The notes: generated by a model not told the origin, from the letters alone. Counted from the first letter of the stretch, positions 25,777-35,910 are shown. The stretch is DNA of 64,000 nucleotides from Pseudomonadales bacterium (GCA_024234395.1 JACKOH010000001.1:701001-765000); one strand, 5' to 3'. Translations and numbers: made by a program.

Positions 25777-28350
25777 ATGTCTGAGTTTGCCAAACAGGTC
25801 TCCCCGGTCGCGCTGGAAAGCGAAATGCGCGAGTCCTACCTCGCCTATGCCATGAGCGTTATCGTCGGCCGCGCCCTGCCGGATGTTCGTGATGGTCTCA
25901 AACCGGTCCATCGCCGCGTTCTGTTTGCGATGAATGTGTTGTCCAATGATTACAACAAGCCCTATAAAAAATCCGCCCGCGTGGTGGGTGATGTCATCGG
26001 TAAATACCACCCGCACGGCGATACGGCCGCCTACGACACCATTGTGCGTATGGCGCAGAACTTTTCGCTGCGTTACCCGCTGGTGGACGGGCAGGGTAAC
26101 TTTGGCTCCGTCGATGGTGATTCCGCCGCCGCCATGCGTTACACCGAGATCCGCATGTCCCGGATCGCCCATGATCTGCTTGCCGACCTGGACAAGGAAA
26201 CGGTGGATTTCTCGGACAATTATGATGGCACCGAGCAGATTCCGGATGTTCTGCCAACCCAGATACCCAACCTGCTGGTCAACGGCTCCTCAGGGATCGC
26301 CGTGGGCATGGCCACCAACATACCGCCCCATAACCTGACCGAAGTGGTTAATGCCTGTATCGCTCTGCTGGACGATCCGGAAATTGAGCTGGAAGGCATC
26401 ATGGAGCATATCCAGGGACCGGACTTTCCCACTGCCGGTATTATCAATGGCCGGGCCGGTATCCTGCAGGCCTATCGCAGTGGTCGCGGACGCATCTACG
26501 TGCGGGCCCGGGCGGAAATCATCGAAGATGAAAAGACTGGCCGGGCCACGATCCTGGTTACCGAGATTCCCTACCAGTTGAACAAGGCGCGCCTGATCGA
26601 GCGCATTGCCGAACTGGTCAAAGAGAAGAAGCTGGAAGGCATCAGTGAGCTGCGGGACGAATCCGATAAGGATGGTATGCGCATCGTCATCGAATTGCGC
26701 AGGGGTGAGGTGCCTGATGTCATCCTCAATAATCTCTATGCCCACACACAGATGCAATCGGTGTTCGGGATCAACATGGTGGCTCTGGTCGATGGCCAAC
26801 CGCGCCTGCTGAACCTGAAGGAATGCCTGGAAGCCTTCGTCCGGCACCGGCGCGAAGTGGTGACGCGCAGAACCCGCTATCTGCTGCGCAAAGCCCGTGA
26901 GCGAGGACATATTCTGGAAGGCCTGGCCGTGGCATTGGCCAACATCGATGCAGTCATCGAACTGATCAAGTCCTCGCCCAGTTCCGCCGAAGCCAAGGAA
27001 AAACTGCTGGCGCGGTCGTGGCGCTCCGACAGTGTCCTGAAAATGCTCGGGGAATCCGGTTCCGATGCCTGTCGTCCGGATGACCTGGATCCGCAGTACG
27101 GTATCCGAGACGATGATTATTACCTGTCACCGGATCAGGCCCAGGCGATACTGGATCTGCGTCTGCACCGCCTGACCGGATTGGAGCAGGAAAAGCTGAT
27201 TAATGATTACCAGGAATTGCTGCGACAGATTGCCGATTACCTGGATATTCTGGGCAAAGAGTCGCGTCTGCTGCAGGTGGTCCGCGAGGAACTGGAGCGG
27301 GTTCGCAGCGATTACGGTGACGAACGGCGCACCGAAATCGTGGAGTCTCAACAGGACCTGACAGTCGAAGACCTGATTACTGAAGAAGACCGGGTGGTCA
27401 CCATTTCCCAGACCGGCTACGCCAAGTCCCAGCCGCTGAGCGATTACCGCGCCCAGCGTCGCGGCGGTATGGGCAAGGCCGCGGCCACGGTCAAGGAAGA
27501 AGACTATGTTGAACACCTGTTGGTGGCCAGCACTCACGATACGGTGTTGTGCTTCAGCAACACCGGCAAGGTTTATTGGCTCAAGGTCTATCAGTTTCCG
27601 CTCGCCGCGCGTACCGCGAGGGGTAAACCGATTGTCAATATCCTGCCTCTGGAAGAGGGAGAACGGATTACCAGTTTATTGCCGATCAGGGAATTTTCCG
27701 AGAACCACTTTGTGTTCATGGCCACGGCCAACGGCACGGTCAAGAAAACCGAACTGACCAGTTTTTCCCGGTCCCGCAGTGTCGGCCTCAGGGCCCTTGA
27801 ACTGGACGCTGACGATGTGCTGATCGGTACGGCGATCACCGATGGTACCCAGGATGTCATGCTGGTAAGCAGCAGTGGCAAAACCATTCGCTTCCGGGAA
27901 GATGACGTCCGCGCCATGGGACGGACGGCCCGGGGTGTGCGCGGAATCCGCCTGGCCGCCGGGCAGTATATGATTGCGCTGATCATTCCAGAGCCGGACA
28001 AGCAGGTTCTGTTCGTCAGCGAAAACGGTTATGGCAAACGCACCCGCCTTGACGAATTTCCGTTATACGGCCGCGGCGGACAGGGCGTCATTGGTATCCA
28101 GACCAGCGCCCGCAACGGATCCGTGGTCGGTGCCGCCCAGGTCGAGGATGGCGATGAGATCATGCTGATTTCCGACCGCGGCACGCTGGTCCGGACCCGT
28201 ATCAATGAAGTTTCCGTGCAGGGACGCAACACGCAGGGCGTGAGATTGATCAAGCTGAAGGAAGAAGAGCGCCTGGTCGGGCTGGCACGGGTCAATGAGC
28301 CGGAGGACGGCGACGATGAGCATGAATCGGCCGCAACCGACTCAGAGTAG
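25777..28350 (+). CDS. gyrA: DNA gyrase subunit A
   Basis: Breakage-reunion subunit of gyrase. The 857-residue product is complete: an N-terminal winged helix with catalytic Tyr (AAAMRYTEIRMSRIA), the coiled coil and DNA gate, a GyrA box (QRRGGMGK), and a six-bladed C-terminal domain. The tail is short and acidic. The quinolone-determining region reads HPHGDTAAYD with numbering equal to E. coli: position 83 is Thr (as in P. aeruginosa) and Asp87 is kept, so no classical resistance change is seen. Pseudomonas has serC next; here pheA follows directly. Confidence 0.98.
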   Translation: MSEFAKQVSPVALESEMRESYLAYAMSVIVGRALPDVRDGLKPVHRRVLFAMNVLSNDYNKPYKKSARVVGDVIGKYHPHGDTAAYDTIVRMAQNFSLRYPLVDGQGNFGSVDGDSAAAMRYTEIRMSRIAHDLLADLDKETVDFSDNYDGTEQIPDVLPTQIPNLLVNGSSGIAVGMATNIPPHNLTEVVNACIALLDDPEIELEGIMEHIQGPDFPTAGIINGRAGILQAYRSGRGRIYVRARAEIIEDEKTGRATILVTEIPYQLNKARLIERIAELVKEKKLEGISELRDESDKDGMRIVIELRRGEVPDVILNNLYAHTQMQSVFGINMVALVDGQPRLLNLKECLEAFVRHRREVVTRRTRYLLRKARERGHILEGLAVALANIDAVIELIKSSPSSAEAKEKLLARSWRSDSVLKMLGESGSDACRPDDLDPQYGIRDDDYYLSPDQAQAILDLRLHRLTGLEQEKLINDYQELLRQIADYLDILGKESRLLQVVREELERVRSDYGDERRTEIVESQQDLTVEDLITEEDRVVTISQTGYAKSQPLSDYRAQRRGGMGKAAATVKEEDYVEHLLVASTHDTVLCFSNTGKVYWLKVYQFPLAARTARGKPIVNILPLEEGERITSLLPIREFSENHFVFMATANGTVKKTELTSFSRSRSVGLRALELDADDVLIGTAITDGTQDVMLVSSSGKTIRFREDDVRAMGRTARGVRGIRLAAGQYMIALIIPEPDKQVLFVSENGYGKRTRLDEFPLYGRGGQGVIGIQTSARNGSVVGAAQVEDGDEIMLISDRGTLVRTRINEVSVQGRNTQGVRLIKLKEEERLVGLARVNEPEDGDDEHESAATDSE

Positions 28351-28430
28351 CAGATCATGGCTGCCGGCTGAGCGATGGCAGGCCCGGATTCCGGTGCCGG
28401 ATTGCCGCCACGGACAGGACGAACGGCATC

Positions 28431-29300
28431 GTGACTGACCTGGAACCCGGCGGCCGGGCGGTCGCCTTTCTTGGACCTCCCGGCACCTTCTCTCATGCTG
28501 CGGTACTCGAGGTATTCGGCCACGATGTCCGATTATTGGATTGCGCCACGATCGACGACGTATTCGTGGCGGTCAGTAATGACATGGCACGCTATGGCGT
28601 GGTCCCGGTGGAAAATTCTACCGAAGGCGCGGTAAACAATACCCTGGACTGCCTGGTCGCCACCGAGCTGAAAATCGTTGCCGAGGTGGTAGTGCCCATC
28701 GAACATCATTTCATGGTGAGGCCCGGCACCGACATTCGTGAATTGCAGAAAGTGGTTTCCCACAAGCAGTCCCTGGCCCAGTGCCGGAAATGGTTGGCAG
28801 CCAACTGGCCGGCCCTGCCACAGGAAGAAGTGGCCAGTAACGCCCAGGCGGCAAAAATGGTCAGTGAATCGTCGACGCTGGCTGCCATTGCCGGCCGGAT
28901 GGCAGCGGAGACTTACGGACTGGACATTGTTAGCGCAGCGATCCAGGATCAGAAAGATAACAGCACGCGTTTTCTGGTGATGGGAAAACACGACCGCGCC
29001 GCGACCGGGAAGGACAAGACCAGCACTCTGATCTATACGGAAAACCGGCCTGGCGCGCTGTTCCGGGTCCTGGAACCCTTTGAACAGCAGCAGGTCAGCC
29101 TGACCCGCATCGAAACGCGGCCCTCCCGCAAGGAAGCCTGGGACTACGTGTTTTTCATCGATTTCCAGGGACACCGCAGTGACCGGTCGGTCAGTGTGGT
29201 TCTGGCCAGGCTGGCAGAGCGCACGGTAGAGGTAAAACTGCTGGGATCCTATCCCATGGCGGAAGCAGTCCCGCCTGCTCCCGCGGCATCAACAGACTGA
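28431..29300 (+). CDS. pheA: Prephenate dehydratase without a chorismate mutase domain
   Basis: Converts prephenate to phenylpyruvate for phenylalanine synthesis. The 289-residue product enters the dehydratase domain almost at once (AVAFLGPPGTFSHAAVLEVF) and contains the catalytic Thr segment (DNSTRFLVMG) and a C-terminal ACT domain. The ACT domain has GALFRVLEPF and the Phe-binding LTRIETRP. The P-protein of Pseudomonas and E. coli carries about 90 residues of chorismate mutase before this; here only 80 bp separate gyrA from the GTG start, so the mutase must be encoded elsewhere. It is followed 14 bp later by tyrA-aroA. Confidence 0.93.
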   Translation: MTDLEPGGRAVAFLGPPGTFSHAAVLEVFGHDVRLLDCATIDDVFVAVSNDMARYGVVPVENSTEGAVNNTLDCLVATELKIVAEVVVPIEHHFMVRPGTDIRELQKVVSHKQSLAQCRKWLAANWPALPQEEVASNAQAAKMVSESSTLAAIAGRMAAETYGLDIVSAAIQDQKDNSTRFLVMGKHDRAATGKDKTSTLIYTENRPGALFRVLEPFEQQQVSLTRIETRPSRKEAWDYVFFIDFQGHRSDRSVSVVLARLAERTVEVKLLGSYPMAEAVPPAPAASTD

Positions 29301-29314
29301 CTCCAGGTGACAGC

Positions 29315-31564
29315 GTGACCGGAATCTCGGCATTGGAACACAACACCGTTCTGGTAATCGGACTGGGTCTGATTGGCGGTTCGGTGGCGCGTGGGTTACG
29401 GGAGGCCATACCGGGATTGCAACTGCTGGCAGCGGATGGAGACCGGCAACAGTTGGAACAGGCTGTCGCGCAAGGAGTGGCGAACCGGGTTGCAGAGGAT
29501 CCCGGCGAACTGGTCCCGCTCGCTGATCTGGTAATTCTGGCAGTGCCCACGTTGTCTGTTCCCGGAGTACTGGAACAGATAGTCAGTAAATTGAATCCGC
29601 AGGCAGTGATCACTGATGTGGCCAGTGTCAAGGGCTCGGTAGTTGAGGCGGCGCGGGAAAAGCTGGGTGCCGGAATGCGGCGGTTTGTTGGCGGACATCC
29701 CATTGCGGGATCTGAAAAAAGCGGTTTTGGCGCATCCAGCAGTCGCCTGTTCGAAGCGCGTAATGTAATTCTGACTCCTGAAACCGATGTGGATCAGGAT
29801 GCTGTTCTCACGGTACACCAACTGTGGCGCACTCTCGGTGCACGGATTCTGGGCATGACCGTCAGGCGGCATGACCAGGTGTTGGCAGCTACCAGCCATC
29901 TGCCTCATCTGCTCTCCTATGCACTGGTTGACGTACTGGTCAAAAACCAGCAGAACGAGGACATATTCCGCTATGCTGCCGGAGGTTTCGCGGATTTCAG
30001 CCGCCTGGCATCGAGCGATCCGACCATGTGGGCGGATATTTTCATTGCCAATGCCGCCGCCACCACGGCGGTACTGGAAGATTATATCGAACATCTCAAC
30101 TACCTTCGCAGCGCGCTGGAAAACAAGGATTACCAGCTTCTCAGGGACACCTTTGCCTCAGCCAAGACAATACGCGACAGATTTGTCAGGAAATTCAACA
30201 ACACCATGAATACCGATACCCACGAAACCAGAAAGCAACTCGATTACCAGGTACAGCCCGGCGGCTGCGTTACCGGTAAATTCCGGGTACCGGGCGACAA
30301 GTCTATCTCGCATCGGGCGGTAATTTTCGGGGCCCTGGCGGACGGGGTAACCCGGGTCACCGGGTTCCTGGAGGGCGAGGATGCGCTCAATACCCTGGAG
30401 GCATTCCGGGAAATGGGAGTCACGGCAATCGGACCGGAACAGGGTGCATTGACCCTGTACGGCGTTGGGATACAAGGGCTTCAGGCACCCCGTAAGCCGC
30501 TCTACATGGGAAATTCCGGCACCGCGATGCGGCTCCTGGCCGGGCTGCTCGCAGCACAGTCGTTCACCAGCCAGTTAACCGGCGACGAGTCCCTGTCGAA
30601 ACGGCCCATGAAGCGCATTGCCGATCCACTGCGGCTGATGGGTGCCAGGATCGATACCACCGCGGGGGGAACGCCACCATTGATCATCGAGGGAAGTAAG
30701 CTGCATGGCATCGATTATGAGCTGCCCATGGCCAGCGCCCAGGTCAAGTCGTGCCTGTTGCTGGCAGCCATGTATGCGGACGGCGAAACCGCTATCAGGC
30801 AGCCGGCGGTGTGCCGGGATCACACCGAGCGGATGTTACGCGGTTTCGGTTACCCGCTCGATGAAAATACCGAGAATGGCGAAGTCCGGCTAGTCGGTGG
30901 CAACCGCTTGCGTGCCACTGATATCGATATTCCCGGCGACATTTCCTCAGCCGCTTTTTTCCTGGTGGCCGCGTCAATCACGCCGGGCTCGGAACTGTGC
31001 CTGCAGCATGTGGGTATCAATCCGACCCGGACCGGAATTATCGATCTGTTGCAACTGATGGGAGCCAGTATCGAATTGCGCAATATCAGCGAGGCCGGCG
31101 GTGAACCGGTTGCCGACCTGGTTGTCCGGCACGCGCCATTGCACGGTATCGACATTCCCGAAACTCTGATTCCGCTTGCCATCGACGAATTTCCTGTCCT
31201 GTTCGTGGCAGCTGCCTGTGCGGAGGGAATCACGCGGCTGCGCGGTGCCGAAGAATTGCGGGTCAAGGAAAGCGACCGTCTACAGGCCATGGCCGACGGC
31301 CTCGGCAGCCTGGGAGTCGAGCACCGGTTATACGACGACGGGATCGACATCACCGGCGGGGCAATGAGTGGCGGCGAAATCGACAGTCGCGGAGATCACC
31401 GCATTGCAATGGCCTTCGCGGTTGCTGCCTTGCGTAGCGAAGGGCCGATTCGGATCCGGGATTGCGCCAATGTGGCCACCTCGTTTCCCGGCTTCGTCCC
31501 ACTTGCCAATCAGGCGGGTCTGCAGATTCAGATCAGAACCGATGGCGAGGCCGGAGGCGGCTGA
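29315..31564 (+). CDS. tyrA-aroA: Fused prephenate dehydrogenase / EPSP synthase
   Basis: Bifunctional protein of 749 residues. Residues 1-295 are an arogenate/prephenate dehydrogenase: VLVIGLGLIGGSVARGL cofactor loop, GGHPIAGSEKSG, and SHLPHLLSYALV. Residues about 310-745 are EPSP synthase: VPGDKSISHRA, MGNSGTAMRLLAG, RVKESDRLQAMADGL and SRGDHRIAMA. The same fusion is common in Pseudomonas and relatives. The start is a GTG at 29315; the stop overlaps the cmk ATG by one base (TGATG). hisC, which lies between pheA and tyrA in Pseudomonas, is absent. Confidence 0.95.
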   Translation: MTGISALEHNTVLVIGLGLIGGSVARGLREAIPGLQLLAADGDRQQLEQAVAQGVANRVAEDPGELVPLADLVILAVPTLSVPGVLEQIVSKLNPQAVITDVASVKGSVVEAAREKLGAGMRRFVGGHPIAGSEKSGFGASSSRLFEARNVILTPETDVDQDAVLTVHQLWRTLGARILGMTVRRHDQVLAATSHLPHLLSYALVDVLVKNQQNEDIFRYAAGGFADFSRLASSDPTMWADIFIANAAATTAVLEDYIEHLNYLRSALENKDYQLLRDTFASAKTIRDRFVRKFNNTMNTDTHETRKQLDYQVQPGGCVTGKFRVPGDKSISHRAVIFGALADGVTRVTGFLEGEDALNTLEAFREMGVTAIGPEQGALTLYGVGIQGLQAPRKPLYMGNSGTAMRLLAGLLAAQSFTSQLTGDESLSKRPMKRIADPLRLMGARIDTTAGGTPPLIIEGSKLHGIDYELPMASAQVKSCLLLAAMYADGETAIRQPAVCRDHTERMLRGFGYPLDENTENGEVRLVGGNRLRATDIDIPGDISSAAFFLVAASITPGSELCLQHVGINPTRTGIIDLLQLMGASIELRNISEAGGEPVADLVVRHAPLHGIDIPETLIPLAIDEFPVLFVAAACAEGITRLRGAEELRVKESDRLQAMADGLGSLGVEHRLYDDGIDITGGAMSGGEIDSRGDHRIAMAFAVAALRSEGPIRIRDCANVATSFPGFVPLANQAGLQIQIRTDGEAGGG

Positions 31565-32235
31565 TGGCTTTGGTTCCGGTTATCACCATCGACGGACCGA
31601 GCGGTTCGGGAAAGGGCACAATATCGCAGCGACTGGCCGCGGAACTGGGCTACCATCTGCTGGATAGCGGGGCCTTGTACCGGATTCTCGGCTGTGTGGT
31701 CCGGCAGCAGGGCCTGGACCTGAACGAGCATGAGAAACTGGCACGTGTGGCCACAGATCTGGATATCCAGTTTGGCGAACGGGGTCCTGGCTCGGTCACC
31801 GTCAACGGGGAAGACTTTTCTGAATTGATCAGGCAGGAGGTAGCCGGTGAAATGGCATCTCTGGTGGGCGCCATTCCGGCCGTCCGCAAGGCCCTGTTCG
31901 AGCGCCAGCTGGCGTTCCGGCAAGCGCCTGGCCTGGTAGCCGACGGGCGCGATATGGGGACCGTGGTGTTTCCCGATGCCGTCCTGAAAATCTTTTTAAC
32001 CGCAAGTGTGGAAGAGCGCGCTAAAAGGCGATATAACCAGTTGATTGCAAAGGGTATTGGTGCTATTCTGCCCGACCTTTTGCGAGAGCTGAAGGAACGG
32101 GACGCGCGCGACACTCAGCGGGCGGTCTCGCCCCTGAAGCCTGCCGGGGACGCCCACATCCTGGATACCACCTCAATGAGCATCGACGAGGTCGTGGCCA
32201 GGGTCCTGAGCCTGGCCACAGAGTCGAAAGACTGA
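31564..32235 (+). CDS. cmk: Cytidylate kinase
   Basis: Phosphorylates CMP and dCMP. The 223-residue product has the P-loop TIDGPSGSGKGTI, LLDSGALYR, and DGRDMGTVVFPDA followed by the LID region (KRRYNQL). The ATG at 31564 overlaps the end of tyrA-aroA, so it is translationally coupled; the longer upstream frame is inside aroA and is not used. rpsA follows after 162 bp, the usual order in gammaproteobacteria. Confidence 0.95.
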   Translation: MALVPVITIDGPSGSGKGTISQRLAAELGYHLLDSGALYRILGCVVRQQGLDLNEHEKLARVATDLDIQFGERGPGSVTVNGEDFSELIRQEVAGEMASLVGAIPAVRKALFERQLAFRQAPGLVADGRDMGTVVFPDAVLKIFLTASVEERAKRRYNQLIAKGIGAILPDLLRELKERDARDTQRAVSPLKPAGDAHILDTTSMSIDEVVARVLSLATESKD

Positions 32236-32397
32236 TCCCCGACTTCTAACCCCACTCCCAAAGGGCCGTTCACTTCCTGCTTGACCAGCATAGGCACGCA
32301 GTGGACATCTGTTAACTGACCCCGAATCTGCTGGGATCCGGTCGGGTTGTGATGGTTTAGGTATGCCTCATAACCTATTAATATTCTAGGAAATTTA

Positions 32398-34074
32398 ATG
32401 AGCGAAAATTTTGCAGAACTGTTTGAAGAAAGCCTGAACGAAATCAATATGACACCGGGTGCCATCGTGCTTGGCACGGTGGTCGATATCGACTCGGATT
32501 GGGTGACCGTCAACGCGGGACTCAAGTCCGAGGGTGTGATTCCCAGGTCGCAATTCCTGAACGACAATGGCGAATTCGAACTGAAGATCGGCGACACCGT
32601 GAAGGTGGCGCTGGAAACCGTCGAGGATGGTTTCGGTGAAACCCGTCTGTCCAGGGAAAAGGCCAAGCGCGCCGAGTCCTGGCAGCAACTTGAAGAAGCC
32701 TTCAAGAGCAATGATGTGGTCAAGGGTGTTATCAACGGCAAGGTCAAGGGTGGCTTTACAGTTGATCTGAACAACATCCGCGCCTTCCTGCCCGGTTCCC
32801 TGGTGGACATTCGGCCGATCCGGGATACCACGCACCTGGAAGGTCAGGAGCTTGAATTTAAACTGATCAAGCTGGATCAGAAGCGCAATAACGTGGTGGT
32901 TTCCCGTCGCGCCGTGCTGGAATCTGTCAGTTCCGAGGAGCGCGATGCGCTGCTGGAACGGCTCCAGGAAGGTATCAGCATCAAGGGTATCGTCAAGAAC
33001 CTCACCGACTACGGCGCCTTTGTCGATCTGGGCGGCGTGGACGGTCTACTGCACATCACCGATATGTCGTGGAAGCGGATCAAGCACCCCAGCGAAATTG
33101 TCAACGTGGGTGACGAGATCGAAGTCAAGGTTCTCAAGTACGACCGCGAGCGCAATCGTGTGTCACTCGGCCTCAAGCAGCTTGGCGAAGATCCCTGGGT
33201 TTCCATCAAGTCCCGTTATCCCGAGAACACCATCGTCAAAGCCACGGTTACCAACCTCACCGATTACGGTTGTTTCGCGGAGCTGGAAGAGGGCGTCGAG
33301 GGCCTGGTCCACGTGTCCGAAATGGACTGGACCAACAAGAACATTCATCCCTCCAAGGTTGTGCAGCTGGGTGACGAAGTCGATGTCATGATTCTGGATA
33401 TCGATGAAGAGCGCCGCCGTATCTCCCTGGGTATCAAGCAGTGCTTCCAGAATCCCTGGGATCACTTCGCAGAAGCCTACAACAAGGGTGACCGTATTAC
33501 CGGTACCATCAAGTCGATCACCGATTTCGGTATTTTTATCGGGCTGGAAGGCAATATCGATGGTCTGGTGCACCTGTCGGACATCTCCTGGGACGAACCC
33601 GGTGAAGAAGCCGTGCGCGCCTACTCGAAAGGTCAGGAAATCGAAACGGTTATTCTGTCCATCGACCCGGAGCGTGAACGAATCTCCCTGGGTATCAAGC
33701 AGCTTGAAGACGATCCGTTCATGGACTACGTGGCGGAATTCGAGAAAGGCAGCATTGTCAAAGGCAAGGTTACGTCGGTTGATGCCAAGGCGGCAATCAT
33801 TCAACTGGCAGACGGTGTTGACGGGGTACTGCGTGCTTCCGAAATCAGTCGTGACAAGGTTGAAGACGCCCGCAACGTTCTGAATGAAGGGGACGAAGTG
33901 GAAGTGAAGGTCGTCAGCGTTGATCGCAAGAATCGTGTGCTGAGCGTTTCCGTCAAGGCAATCGAGATTGACGATGAGAAGGCTGCGATTCAGGAGCACA
34001 AGAATCAGGAACCTGGCGATGCCGCGCCGGCAACCATCGGAGACCTGATCAAGGCACAAATGGATAAGTCGTAG
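32398..34074 (+). CDS. rpsA: 30S ribosomal protein S1
   Basis: mRNA-binding ribosomal protein with six S1/OB-fold repeats. The 558-residue product shows repeated modules such as GIVKNLTDYGAFVDLGGVDGLLHITDMSW and IKSITDFGIFIGLEG-type segments, and it has the family length. AGGAA precedes the ATG by about seven bases. Long open frames on the opposite strand (for example 33163-34230) are shadows caused by codon bias. Confidence 0.97.
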   Translation: MSENFAELFEESLNEINMTPGAIVLGTVVDIDSDWVTVNAGLKSEGVIPRSQFLNDNGEFELKIGDTVKVALETVEDGFGETRLSREKAKRAESWQQLEEAFKSNDVVKGVINGKVKGGFTVDLNNIRAFLPGSLVDIRPIRDTTHLEGQELEFKLIKLDQKRNNVVVSRRAVLESVSSEERDALLERLQEGISIKGIVKNLTDYGAFVDLGGVDGLLHITDMSWKRIKHPSEIVNVGDEIEVKVLKYDRERNRVSLGLKQLGEDPWVSIKSRYPENTIVKATVTNLTDYGCFAELEEGVEGLVHVSEMDWTNKNIHPSKVVQLGDEVDVMILDIDEERRRISLGIKQCFQNPWDHFAEAYNKGDRITGTIKSITDFGIFIGLEGNIDGLVHLSDISWDEPGEEAVRAYSKGQEIETVILSIDPERERISLGIKQLEDDPFMDYVAEFEKGSIVKGKVTSVDAKAAIIQLADGVDGVLRASEISRDKVEDARNVLNEGDEVEVKVVSVDRKNRVLSVSVKAIEIDDEKAAIQEHKNQEPGDAAPATIGDLIKAQMDKS

Positions 34075-34121
34075 CGGATTTGTCCGGGACGTTCCGCCAC
34101 TGCAATTGAAGGAGCAAGGCA

Positions 34122-34433
34122 ATGACCAAATCTGAATTGATCGATCGAATCGCGGGTAAGCAGACACAGCTGTCGTCAAAGGATGTCGAACTGGCTGTGA
34201 AAGCGATCCTCGAATACATGTCGCAGTCACTGGAAAGTGGCGGCCGCATTGAGATTCGGGGATTTGGCAGTTTTTCGCTGCATTACCGGGTACCCAGAAT
34301 TGGTCGCAATCCGAAAACCGGCACGCCGGTTGCGCTTGCGGGAAAGTACGTGCCTCACTTCAAGCCTGGCAAAGAACTCAGGGATAGAGTTAACCAGAGC
34401 CTGTCGATGGAACCTCAAATGACCGCCTCCTGA
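34122..34433 (+). CDS. ihfB: Integration host factor subunit beta
   Basis: DNA-bending protein that pairs with IhfA. The 103-residue product starts MTKSELIDRIA and contains the HU/IHF signature (GRIEIRGFGSFSLHYR) and the intercalating-Pro arm (GRNPKTGTPV). It is 47 bp after rpsA, the normal arrangement, and followed by a strong terminator. Confidence 0.96.
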   Translation: MTKSELIDRIAGKQTQLSSKDVELAVKAILEYMSQSLESGGRIEIRGFGSFSLHYRVPRIGRNPKTGTPVALAGKYVPHFKPGKELRDRVNQSLSMEPQMTAS

Positions 34434-34459
34434 CTCTGAGTCCGGATGGTGACAACAAG

Positions 34460-34494
34460 GGCGGCCCGGTCTTGCTGGCGGGGCCGCCTTTTTT
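34460..34494 (+). terminator. Rho-independent terminator after ihfB
   Basis: Stem GGCGGCCC (34460-34467) pairs with GGGCCGCC (34481-34488), followed by six T residues. It ends the rpsA-ihfB transcript ahead of lapB. Confidence 0.9.
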
Positions 34495-34525
34495 ATCGAT
34501 CCCCTAACGAAACGAACGAGTTGAA

Positions 34526-35731
34526 ATGACCGAGTCAGGGATCACATTTTATCTGTGGTTACTGGTGGCTGTTGCGGCAGGCTGGTTGCTGGCGCGGTAT
34601 TCCATTAAGCCGGCCAGGCGATCGCGCCGTACAACCAGCGATATCTACCACGATTATTTCGTCGGGTTGAATTACCTGTTGCGGGACGAGCCAGATGAGG
34701 CCGTGGATACTTTTATCAGGGGGCTGGAGGTCAATGGCGACACCTTCGAAACACACCTGGCGTTAGGTACGCTGTTGCGACGGCGTGGCAAGGTGGACAA
34801 GGCTATCACTGTGCACCAGGATCTGCTGGCCCGATCCGGTCTGCCCAGTGAATTTGGTGATTCGGTGAGGCTTGAGCTGTCGAATGACTATATTGCGGCC
34901 GGCCTGCTGGATCGCGCCGAACGCCTGCTCAAGGAACTGCTTTCGGACGATAACCCGTCGCGCTGGGATGCCCTGGCGCAGTTGGTCACCGTCTACCAGA
35001 TTGAAAAGGAATGGGCGCAGGCGATCGAAATGGTCGATCAGCTGATTCAGAACTCCCGGTATAGAAGGGAAAAAACCCTGCGCAGCGTCGCTGCCCATTA
35101 CTGTTGCGAACTGGCGGAGCAATCACTGGCCAGTGACAATCTGGATCAGACCCGGGAATATCTGCGCAAAGCGTTCCAGTACGATCGTGGCAGTGCCAGG
35201 ACCAGTATGCTGATTGCCGGTGTGGAATTGAAATCCGGTAATCCGGAACGGGCCAGAAAGGAGTTATTGCGCGTAGCCTACAGCCATCCCAAACTGATCA
35301 CCGAAGTGATCCCTGCATTGCGTAAGAGTTATCTGACTCAAGCAGATGACAAGCGGATCGTTGAGTGGAAGAAAACCCTGACCAAGTTATTGAATGACCA
35401 TCCCGGATCTACCTTGTTGCTGGAGCTGGTACAGTTGGTGCGTGAACAGGAAGGCGAAGCAGCAGCGGAACAGCGGCTGGCGGAAGGATTGCAGCAGCAC
35501 CCGTCGCTGAAGGCCTGTCAGGCCATGCTGCAATTGCAGTTGGACAATTTCAGCGGTGAATCGCGTCGCTTTCTCAAGATCAGTGTCGAGACCCTGCAGA
35601 ATTACCTGGAATCGAAGCCCGGCTATCGTTGTGAACAGTGTGGGTTTGAAACACGAAAACTGTATTGGCAATGTCCCAGTTGTCAGAAGTGGGATCAACT
35701 GAATCCCATCAGGGGGGCGGAAGGGGATTGA
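34526..35731 (+). CDS. lapB: Lipopolysaccharide assembly protein LapB/YciM
   Basis: TPR protein that helps FtsH degrade LpxC and so controls LPS amount. The 401-residue product has one N-terminal membrane helix (about residues 6-23), then DIYHDYFVGLNYLLRDEPDEAV and a row of TPR motifs. It ends in a rubredoxin-like zinc domain with CEQC and CPSC pairs. It lies after ihfB, as in other gammaproteobacteria, though the usual lapA is missing just upstream. Confidence 0.95.
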   Translation: MTESGITFYLWLLVAVAAGWLLARYSIKPARRSRRTTSDIYHDYFVGLNYLLRDEPDEAVDTFIRGLEVNGDTFETHLALGTLLRRRGKVDKAITVHQDLLARSGLPSEFGDSVRLELSNDYIAAGLLDRAERLLKELLSDDNPSRWDALAQLVTVYQIEKEWAQAIEMVDQLIQNSRYRREKTLRSVAAHYCCELAEQSLASDNLDQTREYLRKAFQYDRGSARTSMLIAGVELKSGNPERARKELLRVAYSHPKLITEVIPALRKSYLTQADDKRIVEWKKTLTKLLNDHPGSTLLLELVQLVREQEGEAAAEQRLAEGLQQHPSLKACQAMLQLQLDNFSGESRRFLKISVETLQNYLESKPGYRCEQCGFETRKLYWQCPSCQKWDQLNPIRGAEGD

Positions 35732-35775
35732 TCTGTCCCGGACAGCCTGCCAAAGTTCAGCCTCGAGTGCTGATC

Positions 35776-35910
35776 GCCTGTTGAAAAACTCTAAGCTGGC
35801 TCAATACTGCGTTAAAATCTGGCTCAAAATGCTCATTTACGCCATGTAAACTGCGTATTATCGCCAGATTTTGCCTTGTCTTGCACTCACCTGAGAGTTT
35901 TTCAACAGGC
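35776..35910. repeat. 135-bp palindromic repeat, copy 1
   Basis: Perfect 17-bp inverted ends (starting GCCTGTTGAAAAACTCT, 35776-35792 and 35894-35910) enclose a conserved interior with an inner AAAATCTGGC/GCCAGATTTT pair. A second copy in the opposite orientation lies at 46841-46969. It is inserted between lapB and pyrF and stops five bases before the pyrF ribosome site. Confidence 0.88.

Noticed and set aside
25777..28350. Quinolone-resistance change in GyrA (Thr at 83)
   Set aside because: Thr83 is the wild-type residue in Pseudomonas; Asp87 is unchanged, so no resistance claim is made.
33163..34230. 355-codon minus-strand frame
   Set aside because: Antisense to rpsA; repeated S1 modules give long open antisense frames.
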